Part shown: in pieces, positions 48,870 through 61,513 of the stretch | Layout: each line of letters begins with the position of its first letter | Position numbering within the stretch: the first letter of the stretch is position 1 | Origin: Owenia fusiformis | Lineage: Eukaryota; Annelida; Polychaeta; Sabellida; Oweniidae | Reading direction: 5' to 3' | Length of the DNA stretch: 64,000 nt | Assembly: GCA_903813345.2 (NCBI GenBank) | Contig: CAIIXF020000012.1 | Coordinates: forward strand, 19,971,520-20,035,519 | The notes under the pieces: generated by a model | Seen by the model: only the letters and a program-made list of their open reading frames with translations | What the model was told of the DNA's origin: nothing | Database searches by the model: none | Program-made: the position numbers and the translations under genes

Positions 48870-49992
48870 CATAGTAGCCCGGACAGAATTGTTCAATGGT
48901 CACTTTTTCTTTAATAACTTTTTCAATTTTCAGTATTATCATAGTCTGATCACATATTTGAAAACTAGAGTAAAATTCTGACATACAAAAAAATATTTAA
49001 AGAACATCTCTTTATTTATTGATATTATAGGCGTTCATAGTATGACTGACGCAAATACATAATTCATAATTTTGCCTCATATTTGTTCAAAATGGCGGCA
49101 TATTTTGTGAATTTGAATGTTTAGTTGAAAGTTAATATTTAAAGATTTTCATAAAGGGACTATAGGGCCATGCTGTCACCATTACAATCCTGATGTAATG
49201 CAGCAGCAACTGACCATTCATCAAATACAAGAAATTAACTCATTCCGAGGGTATATAAAATCAACTCTATTAAAATGTTCGGGGTTGTGTTCAAGAGGAT
49301 TTGAAAAGGTGGCGCCCCAATGTGCGGGGTGTGATTCAAGAAGGTCCTCAATCTTTTAAAGAGCTCCAAACAGCCATCTCAGAGGCCATTGAAAAGCTGA
49401 AGAACAATTCACATGCATGGCAAGGATGGGTTAAGAGGCGTGTGACTGGGAAAGACATTACAAACTGTGGCACTGTGACCCTATAGTTGCACAGGTTAAA
49501 CGAACTAGGGTTGCTAATCCACTACGAGTAACAATGGAATGGCCAAAAAACTTAAAGTCCTGCGACCCTACCAATGGTCCAATATACTGTACATACAATG
49601 TACAAACCTTCTTAAGTACTGGTATACATACCAGTCAATTTAAAACAAAGGGTTATAAATGCAGTCATTACCTATTACCAAGGCAGCAGACTACATGATT
49701 TCGTAGGCCTATGCCATTTCTTAAATATTAACTTTCAACTGAACATTCAAACCACAAAACAGCCGCCATTTTTGAACAAATATGATACAAAATGGTGAAT
49801 TATGTATTTGCGTCACTCATACTATGAACGCCTAAAATATCAATAAATTAATAGATGTTCCTTAAATATTTTTTATGTATGTCAGAATTTTACTCTAGTT
49901 TTCAAATATGTAATCAGATTTTGATAATACTCAAAATTAAAAAAGTTATTAAGAAAAAGTGACCATTGGACAATTCTGTCCGGGCTACTATG
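48870..49992. mobile_element. DNA element with 270-bp terminal inverted repeats
   Basis: The left arm 48870-49143 and right arm 49721-49992 are inverse copies, starting CATAGTAGCCCGGACAGAAT and containing GGCGTTCATAGTATGACTGA and CAAAATGGCGGCATATTTTG-type blocks. The 577-bp centre carries the open frame described at 49274-49486. No transposase motif is seen, so it is non-autonomous. Confidence 0.85.
49274..49486 (+). other. Unassigned open frame inside the TIR element
   Basis: Open from just after a TAA at 49271-49273 to TAG at 49484-49486, about 70 codons without an ATG at its start. It contains QEGPQSFKELQTAISEAIEK and a Trp- and Lys-rich stretch. The helix-like, charged composition differs from the AT-rich surroundings. 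It might be a captured exon or the remains of a transposon protein. No family is recognised. Confidence 0.3.
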
Positions 49993-50518
49993 ATATTATA
50001 ACAGTTTATTATTAGCCACTTTTAACTATTTTAGATAACTAAGCATACTGGCTGCCCCTCCCCCTTGGGTGGGCCCACAAAAAAATTGGGCCCAAAAAGA
50101 GTGGGCCTTTTCGATCATTACTGGGCCTTGCAAGGCCTTATTTTTAATTTCAGGCCAAATTTTCAAGAAAATGGGCCTCAAAATTTGGGCCCACTTTTCG
50201 GAAATATGGGGCCCAAAATGTGTTTTTTACCCTAACTCATGCAACGATTTGGAAACAACATCTTCTTGGAATGGTTCAGCACATAATGCCCAAGGCTTAA
50301 CTCCTTAACTGTTTTCTTTAAAAAATATGAAACGTCATGACTGGTTGTCTCCAGTGACGTGTGAAACTGTACGTTGTCGATGGTTAGACGTGATTATGTA
50401 AACAATCTTTTCAGAAGTGATCAACCGAAAAATTCAGTTGACAGAAAATTTCGTGACAGAGTTTGATGGTAAAATAATTTCGTGATAGCTTAGTCGACGT
50501 CATAAATGCTTGACCAAA

Positions 50519-53500
50519 ATGGAAGTTTCTATCGTATCTGCTAAAACTTCGAATAAGAAGACTTTCATCGGTAAAAAAGGTAAAATATTCGTGTTTAATA
50601 GCATGTTGTAAAGCACTCAATAAAAGGATTATGAAAATGTTGTGTTATGGCCACAGCTTTGATTTTGTAGTTGGATTGAAAATGTTGCATTTTTTCGTGG
50701 GTGATAATTGAGGAACGTACTAAAAACCCTTCGACCCTACGACTTACAGGGTGTCAAGAATTTTATAATATATTTTTATAAAAAACCTTCGACCGACCTT
50801 CAATTTCTCAGTCTATTTGAAGTTGCTTGGCTGGAGTTAAGGTCAGGGTGCATGACGGGAAATTTTCTGCAGTCCTCAATTGAGTCACATGTTATTTTTC
50901 AAACAAGAATCACTCCTTCCCTTCATTGTCTATATCTTCCAGTTTTGCACAAAGAGTGCACTTATGTGCCTAGAAAAGACTTGTGAGAAGAATCTTTTGA
51001 TAAAGTGTATAAAAAACAAGAAAATTCAGTGAAAAAAATCAGAAAATTTTCAGAAATTTTTTTCACTGAATTTTCTCATTTTTTATACATTTTACAAAAC
51101 AAACCTTCTCACAAGGCTTTTCTAGGCACAGAGGTGCACTCTTTGTGCAAACTTGGAAGATGTAGACAATGTGGGGAAGGAGTTATTCATGTTTGAAAAA
51201 TAACATGTGACTCAATTGAGGAATGCAGAAAATTTCCCAACATGCACCCTGTCCTTAAATAAGTAAGCCAAAAAAATATTGGAAAAAGTAGAGTCAGTAC
51301 GTCTATTTCCAAACACCCCCATCAAAAAATGTAGTTAGCTTGGCTGTACTGCACATCTATGCTATGATTCTATATATATTATGTGTATTATCCACTGTAG
51401 AATGCATTTGCAGAAAAAATTACGAAAAACTGTAAAAAATATCTGGGTTATTCCATTTTTACTACAAGGTATTTTAGGGGGGTAATTCCGAACAGGAGTT
51501 TTTTGGGGGGGTAAATCCGAACACTTGCATGGGGGTAATTCCAAACACTTAACTTAAACTTAATTGTTTTAATTATTAGATTGATGGCATATCATTATAT
51601 GATACCCTTAACTTATGGTACTGGATCCTGTCACCCCTGCATATCAAGAAACCCAAATTTAAATCATTTATTACTGACATCTATTTATTTAAACGCACAG
51701 AGTTTGTGGGGGTAATTCCAAACACTAGCATGGGGGTAATTCCGAACACCTAAAGCATCATAATTGATTATTTTATTGTAAGATTGTTGGTATACATCAT
51801 TATATTGTATCTTTTAGGATATAAATATTATGTAGAGGTATTAGAGGTACTATTATTCAATTCAATGATCTGCTTGCCATTATTTGGAACCCGTTCGTGT
51901 TTACCCCCCTGTTTGGATTTGGACGTATTGACTCTACATTGATATTTCAAGCTGTTTTTCTTGGCTAAGAACGTACTCCAGCAAATAAAATAAGATATGA
52001 TAGTCTAAAATCACTTGCCATTATGCATGTAATCTTTTAAACGATATTGGTCCAAGGATACTTTTAGTTATTGTCTGGACAGACAGATGGATGTGCGTAC
52101 TTAGAATTTTGATGCACATCAAATTGTCCACTATTTCTGATTCTGATAGAACGAAATGCGATTTCTACATTCAGTTTTTTCTGATTTGCTTAAGATTTTG
52201 CAAGCACCCGCGGTACTTACTCACCTGGCGTATTGAAACCTTTGGAAAATCAATGATTGTGAGTCTCGCAGTACACCATTTTTCTTCAAACTTGTTCCAT
52301 TAAAACCTTCGAAGAAATACCTTTCACTCGAGACATTGCTTTTGTGTACAGAGTCACTCGTTTTAGCGGCGTTTTGGTCTCCAGATTGGTCTCCCATTAC
52401 AACCATCCATCTCTGCATCAACATATTTCCAAAAGTCCTACGTATCTGTTCGAAATTGATCAAAACGCCCCGTTCTCTTCCAAAACGCCCCGTTGGAGCT
52501 ATATACCTTATCTATACACATTTGTAGTCATAGACTCTGCGGGGCGTTTTCGGAGACAATAGGGCGTTTTGGTCAATTTCGAACAGTTGCGTAGGACTTT
52601 CCAAAAATGCTGCGTTTCATATAATAAATATGTTGATGCAGCGATGGAGGGTTGTCATGGGAGTCCATGCGCAGAATATGGGGGAGAGTGATAGAAGAAC
52701 TGACGAGATATCAAGGATTGTGGTTGAAATCTCTGAGGATTTGCAACTTCTCACATCTGGGGACCAAAACGCCGCTAAAATGATGGCTTTGTATACAAAG
52801 GCAATGTCTCACTGAAAGGTATTTCTGTGAAGGTTTTAATGGAACAAATTTGAAGAAGAAGGGTGTACTGTGAGATTCACAATCATTGATTTTCCAAAGA
52901 CAGGGTAAATTTGAAATTCAAATTAACGGTTTTGTGGGGCGTTTTGGTTTCGATACGCCCCGGTGAGTTAGGACCGCGTGAAGCAAAGGGACGCAAAACA
53001 AATAATCTAATTCTTATGGCCTAGTCTAAATTAGTTTGTTTGTTCATTATGTTTGGACATAGAAGATAATCATTCATTTTCAGTTATTCATGTTTTTTAT
53101 TGTCAAATATAGAGAAAAGTACATGCCCATTTATTATGAGAATTATTTCTTAAATTATTGGTAAATTAAGCTTTTTAATGGTGTATAAAACTTTGTAATT
53201 GGTCTTATATTTCTAGAGATATCGTAATTTGAAAAACATGTTTTTCAGCGGGATTCTTTTATTCCTTGCGCAATTCAGCTTCACACAGGCTAGGGGTAGA
53301 TTAATTAACAATTCTTTGAAGTGACAATGTTTTTACATGTACAAACCTTCCTATTCATAAATATTCATATCGTCATAGTTACATTTCCTTTTATGACCAG
53401 AGATTCTAGAGTTCTCACGATTTCTGCTAAGTCAACCATCATATTTGTTATGTGTGTGGGGTTGGTGTAAAAAAACAGTAACAAGAGGACTGGGTACCAA

Positions 53501-56500
53501 CTATGTTTCAATTGAAAGAGTCAGTACATACAAAACATTTAAGATACACATTTAAATAGATTAAATAACCATACTCAAGTTGGAACTATAGGTAATCATG
53601 TATAAACTAGAAAACATGACTGGGAAATCAGTGGTTGAAGGGTTTTTCAATAAAATATATTCCAAAAATTCTTAACACCCAATAAGGGGCGAAGGGTTGT
53701 CGGTCGAAGGTTTTTTAGTACATTCTGAGTATTGGGGATTTAGGTCAATGAAATAACCAAACTTGCTGTTATTTTCGCCATTCCCAGGTGTGACGTCATA
53801 ATACAACACATTACGTGTACATAGATTCCTGGAAGCAGATTGAATAGAGCATGGTTGTGCCTGTATGGAGAAATAATACATTTAAACATTCAATATTGGC
53901 TTTGCTGCATTCTGATTGGTTCAGAAATTAAAATAGAGCACTGTCATGTTTGAATCATAAATCTTTACATTTTCAGGTATAAGGAGAACTGCTCATCAGA
54001 TTCCAGAGGAAATTATCAATGATGTGCAATTAAATGATGCTATAAAACAGGTGGGTAAATATTACCAGTAATATGAGTCAGATCACAAAAATGTGAAAAA
54101 TACATGTACAGTAGGTAGAACAAAACAATAACTTACAATCTTGGATTGTCAAGATATAGACTATCAAACATTTTACTACTAACAGAGTTAATAAACCTGT
54201 TTATGCCATCATATTCACTGGTACCTAATTACGCTTCGGTTTCGGTAAGATATTTTTATTTCTCGATTCTACCTCACTTAGAAGTCAAGCTGTGGACAAT
54301 AGTTTTGCTCAAAGTTTAGGAAGATAAGTCTAGATTGAGAATATGCAGGCGGTTCTATGTTTGGTATATTAACGAAGACGCAATTCACATATTTAGTCCC
54401 TCGCTTTCGTTACGTTGATGATCTTCATGAATATTGTCACATTGACGTATCGTCAGCGTAACTAGGTGAGTACCAGTGATATTTGTTATTGCTGTTTGTC
54501 ACAAACATTTTGTCATGTTAGCAGGCCTGTCAATTGTCCCGCAATTTGCGTATTTGTCACGCATTTGCTGAAGAATTTGAAGTCACGCCAGTTTGTTTTG
54601 CGTGACAGAAAATGTCCCGCAAATATGCATTTTACTTTGTAATTGTCAAGCAAAAAGGTGAGGTGTTCAAAAGTTGGCAAAATGCAATAAAATTTAAACC
54701 AAGGTGTTCAAAATTTGGATCAAGGTGTTCAGATTTGGAGCAAGGTGTCCACATTTTGAGGGGAGGTGTTCAACATTTCCAAGTCACTCATGTTAGGTGT
54801 TCCCAAGTTGACAGGCCTATGTTAATGTTTCATGTTATCTTAGTTCAATTAAAATGTGAACAAAATGCTTTATTGATTTTCAGCTTGTATGCAGGAAGAG
54901 ATAGCTTTTACACTTTTTCTAGGTAGTAACATTTTGTTTTACATGTTATTTATTTGTTATTTCAGCTGCCAAGCAATTACAATTTTGAAATTCACAAAAC
55001 TGTGTGGAAAGTCAGATACAACAAAGCTAAGAAAGGTGAGTTGATTTTGAGAGGTAAATGAAGGGCAAGTTAATTAAGGACATGTTTATGAAGAGCAGGC
55101 AATAAAGGGCATATGTGAAGGGCATGTGAAGGACACATTAATGAATGGCAAGTTAATAAAGGGCATGTTCATCAAGAGCAGTTAATTGAGAGCAGGCAAT
55201 ATACATGGCATGTAGGTCAGTGAAGGACACATTAATGAATGGCAAGTTAATAAAGGGCATGTTCATCAAGAGCAGGCAATATATGGCTTGTAGGTCAGTG
55301 AATGGTATGATAATGAATGGCATCAATGAAGGGCATGTTAATTAAGAGAGGGCAATAAAGGGCATGCAGGTCATTGAAGGGCATGTTAATGGAGAGCGGG
55401 CAATTTATGGCATGTAGGTCAGTGAATGGTATGATAATCAGTGGCATCAATGAAGGGCATGTTAATTAAGAGAGGGCAATAAAGGGCATGCAGGTCATTG
55501 AAGGGCATGTTAATGGAGAGCGGGTAATATATGGCATGTAGGTCAGTGAATGGTATGATAATGAATGGCATCAATGAAGGGCATGCTAATTAAGAGAGGG
55601 CAATAAAGGGCATGCAGGTCGTTGAAGGGCATGTAAATGGAGAGCAGGCAATATATGACGTGTAGGTCAGTGAATGGTTTGATAATGAATGGCATCAATG
55701 AAGGGCATGTTAATTAAGAGAGGGCAATAAAGGGCATGCAGGTCGTTGAAGGGCATGTTAATGAAGAGCAGGCAATATATGACGTGTAGGTCAGTGAATG
55801 GTATGATAATGAATGGCATCAATGAAGGGCATGTTAATTAAAGGCCATGTAGGTCAGTGAAGGTGAAGGGTATGTTAACAAAGGGCAGGTCAGTTACATG
55901 AAAATAGATGGCAACCTTGTGCTAGGTTAATTTTAGTGAGATGACATTTCAATCAATTTACTGCAGATATTGACAATAATCATTCAAATTTTTATTTCAG
56001 TGGCATTACAATTTCCTGAAGGACTCTTACTGTTTGCTTGCCCGATAGCTGACATCATTGAAAGGTGAGACAAGGAAATATAAAAACGTGAAAATATTTT
56101 TGACTTTTTGTGAAAATATTTGTTTATACTTTTTAAAGAAAGGTGCAGGTTGATTGGAAATTATAATGGATAGAGAGTGTAAATTTTTGGAAGCAATATC
56201 AAAAATATGTTTTCTTTACAATCCTTATTAGGTTATGTGAAAAAAGATATCTGATTAGTTGAAGTTATTGAAGATGTTTTAAGATGCAGAAATGTCCAAA
56301 TTTATTTATTTATCCATTATTTTTTACCAGGTCACCTTAAAAATTGTGGAATTCAGTCAGAATAAATACTTTTATTGGAGAGAAAAATCTAAAGATTATT
56401 TTTTATTTAGCCTAGAAGGTGACAGTTAAACTCATAGGTTCTGGGCCGATATAAAGATTGCAGCACCAACAGAATCCATCAAAGAGAATATTTATAAACA

Positions 56501-59500
56501 CAGATCGATTACCATGCCATCTTTATTTAAAAAAAATTATTTCTATTGACCTTTGCCTATGGTGAAACTAAAGAAACATTCAAGGGATATACAATACATG
56601 TACATGTCCATAAAGATAAAACATGTAGCGGCATTAATGTTGGGTAATTTACACTTCACTTTACATATTGAAAGTCTTCTTCCTTTGCAGATTCACTGAT
56701 GCAGAAACTGTCATTATGGGAGATGTTACGTATGGCGCTTGTTGCGTTGATGATTTCACTGCCAGAGCTCTGGGTTGCGATATCATGGTGCATTATGGTC
56801 ATAGCTGTTTAGGTTGGTTTCTGTCTTAAGTTCCTTTGCACTAATTAAATAACAAGTTCTGTTTAGAAGATCACTGTTAAACGGCAATTTTGTTAAATTA
56901 AAACTTAATTTGTGTAATTGTTGATAAGCAGTTGTATGGGCCAATGTCCTATGGGAATTGGATATCTTTGTGAACCAAAGACTATGCTGGACTATGGTCA
57001 AGAAAGTATTGCAAGATGAATGCTTAATTTCAAATAGCCAGTATTTATCTGGAGAAATAAAAAAAATTATGACCATAAAATACCAATTGTTAGATTTGGT
57101 CGAGTTTTGTCCAGACATCACATTTTCTATTTCCAGTGCCCATTGACAGGACAGAAGGTATCCAAATGCTCTACGTGTTTGTTGATATAAAAATCGACAC
57201 CTCACACTTTTTGAAAACTGTTCAGTATAACTTCGAACCTGGAACTTCGTTAGCTCTAGTCAGTACCATCCAGTTTGTGGCAGCTCTGCAAGTGAGTCAA
57301 ACATCTGCTAAAGTTTATGCCTCCATTATTAGAGAGTACATATTATCGAACAGTTTGCTAGGTTACTTACCAGATTTTCTCGCATATAAGCCCTGGGCGT
57401 ATAACTGAAAGAAGGGGTAATTTCGTCTGTTATTTTACCTCTTATTTTTTGCCCATGGGCGTATAAGTGTACTACTTTCGATTTTTGGCCCAGTGGGCGT
57501 AAAGGTGAGAAGAGCGTGGGCATCAGCCATCTTCCTCAAAGACTACCGTACCTACTGTTGTAGTCCTACCGCATGTTTTGTAAGAATTATAAAGGAAATG
57601 TCACCTACAACATTGGACTTAATGTTGAAACAAAGTAACAACAGAACGATCCACCACTGCCACTTACGGCACAGCGTTTAACTTAATGTTGAAACAAAGT
57701 AACGACAGAACGATCTGCCAGTGACAAAATACTCTTGAATTTATTGAAAAAATCAATAAATAGTCATTTTTTATAGGCCCATGGGCGTATAAGCGTACTA
57801 CATTTGATTTTTGGCCCATGGGCCTAAATTTAGGGGGGCGTATATGCGAGAAAATCTGGTACATTAACACAAAGAGGAACTTCAGTTTTGGTCTCCCCAT
57901 CATTAATGCAGTGAAGAATATGAGCCTGACCCTCCAAGCGATTAGCAAGTGATTTGGGTCGTACTAAAAATGAACATTCACAAAATGGCTCAAGATGAAG
58001 CCAAATTCTTCAGGTGAAGGGAAAAGCATGGCTGATATTGAAATGGTGTTTTTTGCATTCTTAAGGAATCGCCAACTTAAAAAGAGAAGCGGGACAAATT
58101 TGGTCTCGAATCCGCTAAAATTTTAAAGAAATAAAAATCAACAAATTGGTAAAATAAGAATCCAAGTTTTGGTACAATAAAGATATTACACTGCTAATTT
58201 TGAAAAACAATTCTTAACAAATTGCTAATATCTATGATATCAGTAATCACTTATGTTACCAATATATCATGATTTCTTCTGTGATGAAAAGTGGCAGAAT
58301 TAATTGAAAAGGTCCATTAAGAACAGATTACCCTTTTGAAATAATGTATACTTTTATTGTATGTACAAGTCATTTATTGTGTACATGTCTCTGATTTTCA
58401 GTCAGCTAAAGAGCATTTCTCAGGTGATTATACAGTTACAATACCTCAATGTAAGCCTCTTTCTCCAGGAGAGATTCTTGGATGTACATCGCCACGACTA
58501 CCAGATCATGTCACAGCATTAATGTAAGTGATAACTTTTTGAAACTGTAATAATGTTTCACCAGATCAATATTCCTTGAAGTGAAGTAGAAAGAAGCGAC
58601 CACAACAAACAAGTTGAGGATAAACATCTTTTGTTCTCATTCCATGCTCAACATTTCTGACTTTATCAATAATTATCTTATTTATAAGGCAGAAAATTTC
58701 AGTTCATGAATTTGGATCAAGATATCTCACTTCTTTTTCAAAAAATAAAATAAGGATTGGAATGGAATGTAAACATTTCAACTTAGTGGAACCAATTTCT
58801 CCAAATTTGTAATTGTTTACAATCAGAACTTTATTATTTTGTATGTTAAACTATTTGGAATCCATATTTTACCTGGATTAGCTGAAATCAATGGTTTCTT
58901 GATATCGATCAAAAAAATTTTGTCCACCATCTTGGATGATGCTAACTCCAGTTATTATCATCCTGCTGTTAACCAGGAATAATAAGCATTATGTGCAATT
59001 CTTTCAGATATCTAGGGGATGGTAGATTCCATTTAGAGTCTGTTATGATCATGAATCCAACAGTCAAGGCATACAGGTATTTAAAAAGAATGTTGTGCAA
59101 TGTACAGAAATTGAGTAAAATGTACCTGTTAAGTGGGATGCTGTCTTCAAGTGGAACATCTCCCAAGTGGAACACTATTTTAGTGCCAAAGGTGTACTAT
59201 TTAAACAGGTTTAACTGTTATACATGTATGGATGATCATCTAAATATCATGGTTTGAATCACAGTATTTTGATCGGTTAATAATGAAGTATCATGTCATC
59301 TAAAATACCACAAGATATATATCAATGTACCACTGTATATAGAAATATAAATAATTTTATATTTCTGTTCATAGGTATGATCCCTATTCAAAGATTTTCT
59401 CAGAAGAATTCTATGAGCATGATAAGATGAAGGAGAATCGGCAAAAGGCAATACAGGAAGCAACAGTGGCAACAAAGTTTGGCCTTGTGCTGGGAACTTT

Positions 59501-60889
59501 GGGAAGACAAGGCTCACCTAAAGTACTTTCGAACCTTGAACAGCAATTAAAGGCAAATGGGAAGGATTATATTATCGTTTTACTGTCAGAGATTTTTCCT
59601 GATAAACTGGCTCGATTTGATGATGTTGATGCTTGGGTGCAAGTGGCCTGTCCGAGGCTTTCTATAGATTGGGGAACAGCATTTAATAAACCATTACTTT
59701 CACCATACGAGGTAGGTCTCCCCTTGTTCAACCTATATAGTAGTACATGTACGAGGGTTGTTCAAGAAATAGAGGTTCTTGTATGAGTACCGATACAAGA
59801 TTGTCCATTCTTGATGAGCTTTGATAATTCTTTATCGAGTCAAAGTTGAGATAAAGAAACATCAAAGTAAGTCAAGAATGGACGATATTGCAAAGGTACG
59901 AGTACAAGAAAGTTTTTCTGATAAATTATGCCATATTTCCATATTTTTATGATCAAACTGAGTGAAAATAGCTTCAGATCAATGGAACTTCATCTTTCAA
60001 TTGGTATGACGTCATAACAATGTTGTAGAATATACATGGCTACGTGTGGCAACAAAGCCCTATTGTTATGACATCGCAACTTATTTTTGTAGAATGAGCA
60101 TGAATACACATAGCAACGGTGTATCCGTTGTCATGTTGATGATGTTTATAAACAAGTGATGTCATAAGTAAATCTCATCTTGCACGTGTGACTTTTTAGG
60201 ATGAAAGATGGCAATATCTTGTATGGGGTAAAGATGGCTGCATCTTTGTTAGTCATATGAGAAATGTTAATACAAATACTCTCATAATTCAATGTTAAAT
60301 AATCCAAGTAAAATTAGTAGGCACTGTAGGCACTAGGCAATATGTATGTCTAATAGATACTGAACAAAATCACATGAGTTTATCTTTTATGAAGTCACAG
60401 TATATAGATTCATAAAAGGGATCAGCCCCAGCATTTAACCACTTTGGCTTGCACCCACCAGAGAAATCATTAAAACTCTCTGAAGATGTGAATTTCATAC
60501 TCTTTCCTAAGTAATATCTTGGGGAGACCTCTGCTAGAATATACATTGAGGTCTTCTCTTGAAATATGTCTATTACAGGGCTTTACTTATTTCAGGCAAG
60601 TGTTGCACTAAATTCTTCAAAATGGGCAGACACATATCCAATGGACTACTATTCAAATAACAGCCTAGGGCCTTGGACAAATAACCATGAACTAAACAGA
60701 CAGCGGCCAAAATCTCAATCTAAGGCTCAAATGACACCAAAAATGACTGTCTCTGAAATAACCAGTGTAGCTAAGCATATAAAGGATGATGCTTCTGAAT
60801 CTGTTGCTGAATCCAAGTCATTTGATATGGAAGAACAATTGAAGGTGTCTCCATCTATATGTGGCGCTGGGAAATGTGATAATTGTTGA
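50519..60889 (+). CDS. DPH1: DPH1, 2-(3-amino-3-carboxypropyl)histidine synthase subunit 1 (10 exons)
   Basis: With DPH2 it forms the cytosolic [4Fe-4S] enzyme that moves the aminocarboxypropyl group of S-adenosylmethionine onto a histidine of elongation factor 2, the first step to diphthamide. Exons are 50519-50579, 53977-54050, 54966-55035, 56001-56064, 56691-56812, 57137-57291, 58402-58523, 59008-59076, 59375-59711 and 60596-60889; phases agree and total 1368 nt, 455 residues (human about 440). Family blocks are all present: [42 protein letters not shown] (cluster Cys at 107/108), [18 protein letters not shown] (C199/C210), [22 protein letters not shown] and [11 protein letters not shown] (C338). 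The tail is variable and ends Cys-rich (CGAGKCDNC). Exon 1 encodes a short basic start ([14 protein letters not shown]); its phase fits exon 2 exactly, but it is the least certain exon. Confidence 0.96.
50822..51272. repeat. Nested 450-bp palindrome
   Basis: The arms meet near 51035 (AAAATTCAGTGAAAAAAATC and its inverse). They extend outward through TGCACAAAGAGTGCACTTAT, AACATGTGACTCAATTGAGG and GGTCAGGGTGCATG / CATGCACCCTGTCC. Confidence 0.85.
51288..51937. mobile_element. Nested TIR element, 650 bp
   Basis: The left GTAGAGTCAGTACGTCTATT and right end (inverse GTAGAGTCAATACGTCCAAA) continue into CCAAACACCCC / CCAAACAGGGG. The interior has repeated GGGGGTAATTCCGAACACT motifs in both halves. 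Confidence 0.8.
52205..52985. mobile_element. Nested 780-bp palindromic element
   Basis: CGCGGTACTTACTCACCTGG and the inverse of CACCGGGGCGTATCGAAACC-type right end pair, followed by long arms with ATTAAAACCTTCGAAGAAAT, CGGCGTTTTGGTC and CATCAACATATTT blocks in inverse order. Short frames in both arms are copies of the same sequence read from opposite strands. Confidence 0.8.
54522..54818. mobile_element. hAT-like MITE (297 bp) in DPH1 intron 2
   Basis: The ends CAGGCCTGTCAA and TTGACAGGCCT are inverse. Flanks ATGTTAG and ATGTTAA form a near-perfect target duplication. The interior has four AGGTGTTCA-type repeats of about 22 bp. Confidence 0.72.
55049..55890. repeat. 124-bp minisatellite in DPH1 intron 3
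   Basis: Five regular units (AATGGTATGATAATGAATGG recurring at 55301, 55425, 55549, 55673 and 55797) are flanked by irregular shorter pieces. Each unit is itself made of GAAGGGCATGTTAAT / GGGCAATA / GGCATGTAGGTCAGTG sub-blocks. Confidence 0.9.
57370..57859. mobile_element. TA-flanked TIR element (490 bp) in DPH1 intron 6
   Basis: CCAGATTTTCTCGCATATAA at the left and its inverse at the right, TA on both sides, with GGGCGTATAAG / GCCCATGGGC motifs in both halves. A 60-bp direct repeat (TTAATGTTGAAACAAAGTAA at about 57619 and 57680) is inside. Confidence 0.8.
59091..59215. repeat. Relative of the 40499 GTGGAACA element
   Basis: GTTAAGTGGGATGCTGTCTT, CAAGTGGAACATCTCCCAAG and ATTTAAACAGGTTTAACTGT in the order seen at 40499-40662. 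In DPH1 intron 8. Confidence 0.45.
59777..59910. repeat. Hairpin with 60-bp arms in DPH1 intron 9
   Basis: CTTGTATGAGTACC, GTCCATTCTTGA, GCTTTGA and TCTTTATC pair in order with GATAAAGA, TCAAAG, TCAAGAATGGAC and GGTACGAGTACAAG. Confidence 0.72.
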
Positions 60890-60909
60890 CATCAATGAGA
60901 TAATGTAGA

Positions 60910-60915
60910 AATAAA
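60910..60915 (+). terminator. DPH1 poly(A) signal AATAAA
   Basis: A canonical AATAAA lies 21 nt after the DPH1 stop codon, followed by a T-rich stretch. It would give a very short 3' UTR. Confidence 0.6.
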
Positions 60916-61190
60916 ACTGATTTTATTTTAATATGAATCTTCAAATTAAGTGTATGTTATGTTAGAATGTCAAGAGCATAGTGCTTAGGTTCTGAGTTGG
61001 GAAACACATACCAAGTTTTCTTACTGATGAGATATAAAATACCACAAAAGTAGCTGTTATGGCCTTTAATGAGAGGTCCATTAAGAAAGGATGAAAGAAC
61101 AACATTAAGTGAATGCTATTTTGATTTAATATTTCATTTAAACATTCAGAAGTTACATATTCAGTCAATAAAATCAAGTACTGTAGATAC

Positions 61191-61513
61191 ACTTAATTTG
61201 GCTTCCGTTTTAGAATTTGATGGATTGGCTGATTGTTATCTGCCAAATTAAAAATCCACCAATTTTCAGATCTATTTTGGAAAATCCTCGGGGAATTTGT
61301 AATTTGCAATTATTTCACTTGTGTAAGTGTCCCTATTTTGATGTCAGTGCTATACCAAGACTTACAGTAAGTAGAACATATGAATCTGAAATGCTTATTA
61401 CCAGATCAATTATAAAAGTTGAGCTCAGTCCTGACTCCAAATAAATAGCCGCTAATATTTGAAATTGACCAAATCAGCCAAATAAAGTAGCGTCAAAATA
61501 AATGTATCTACAG
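61191..61513. mobile_element. Second TTTGGC-family TIR element (323 bp)
   Basis: Starts CTGTAGATACACTTAATTTG and ends with the diverged inverse AATAAATGTATCTACAG; internal TGCCAAATT and AATTTGG words. Related to 13386-13881 but shorter. Confidence 0.7.

Larger units (their letters stand above)
50717..53721. mobile_element. 3-kb TIR element filling DPH1 intron 1
   Basis: The left end GTACTAAAAACCCTTCGACC and the right end (inverse GTACTAAAAAACCTTCGACC) pair for about 75 bp, including GGGTGTCAAGAATTTTATAA / GGGTGTTAAGAATTTTTGGA. The element occupies most of the 3397-bp intron and encloses three further inverted-repeat elements (50822-51272, 51288-51937, 52205-52985). It encodes no recognisable transposase. 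Confidence 0.75.

Noticed and set aside
52221-52815. Two similar open frames on opposite strands (80 and 61 codons)
   Set aside because: They are the two arms of one palindromic element read from both strands, not two genes.
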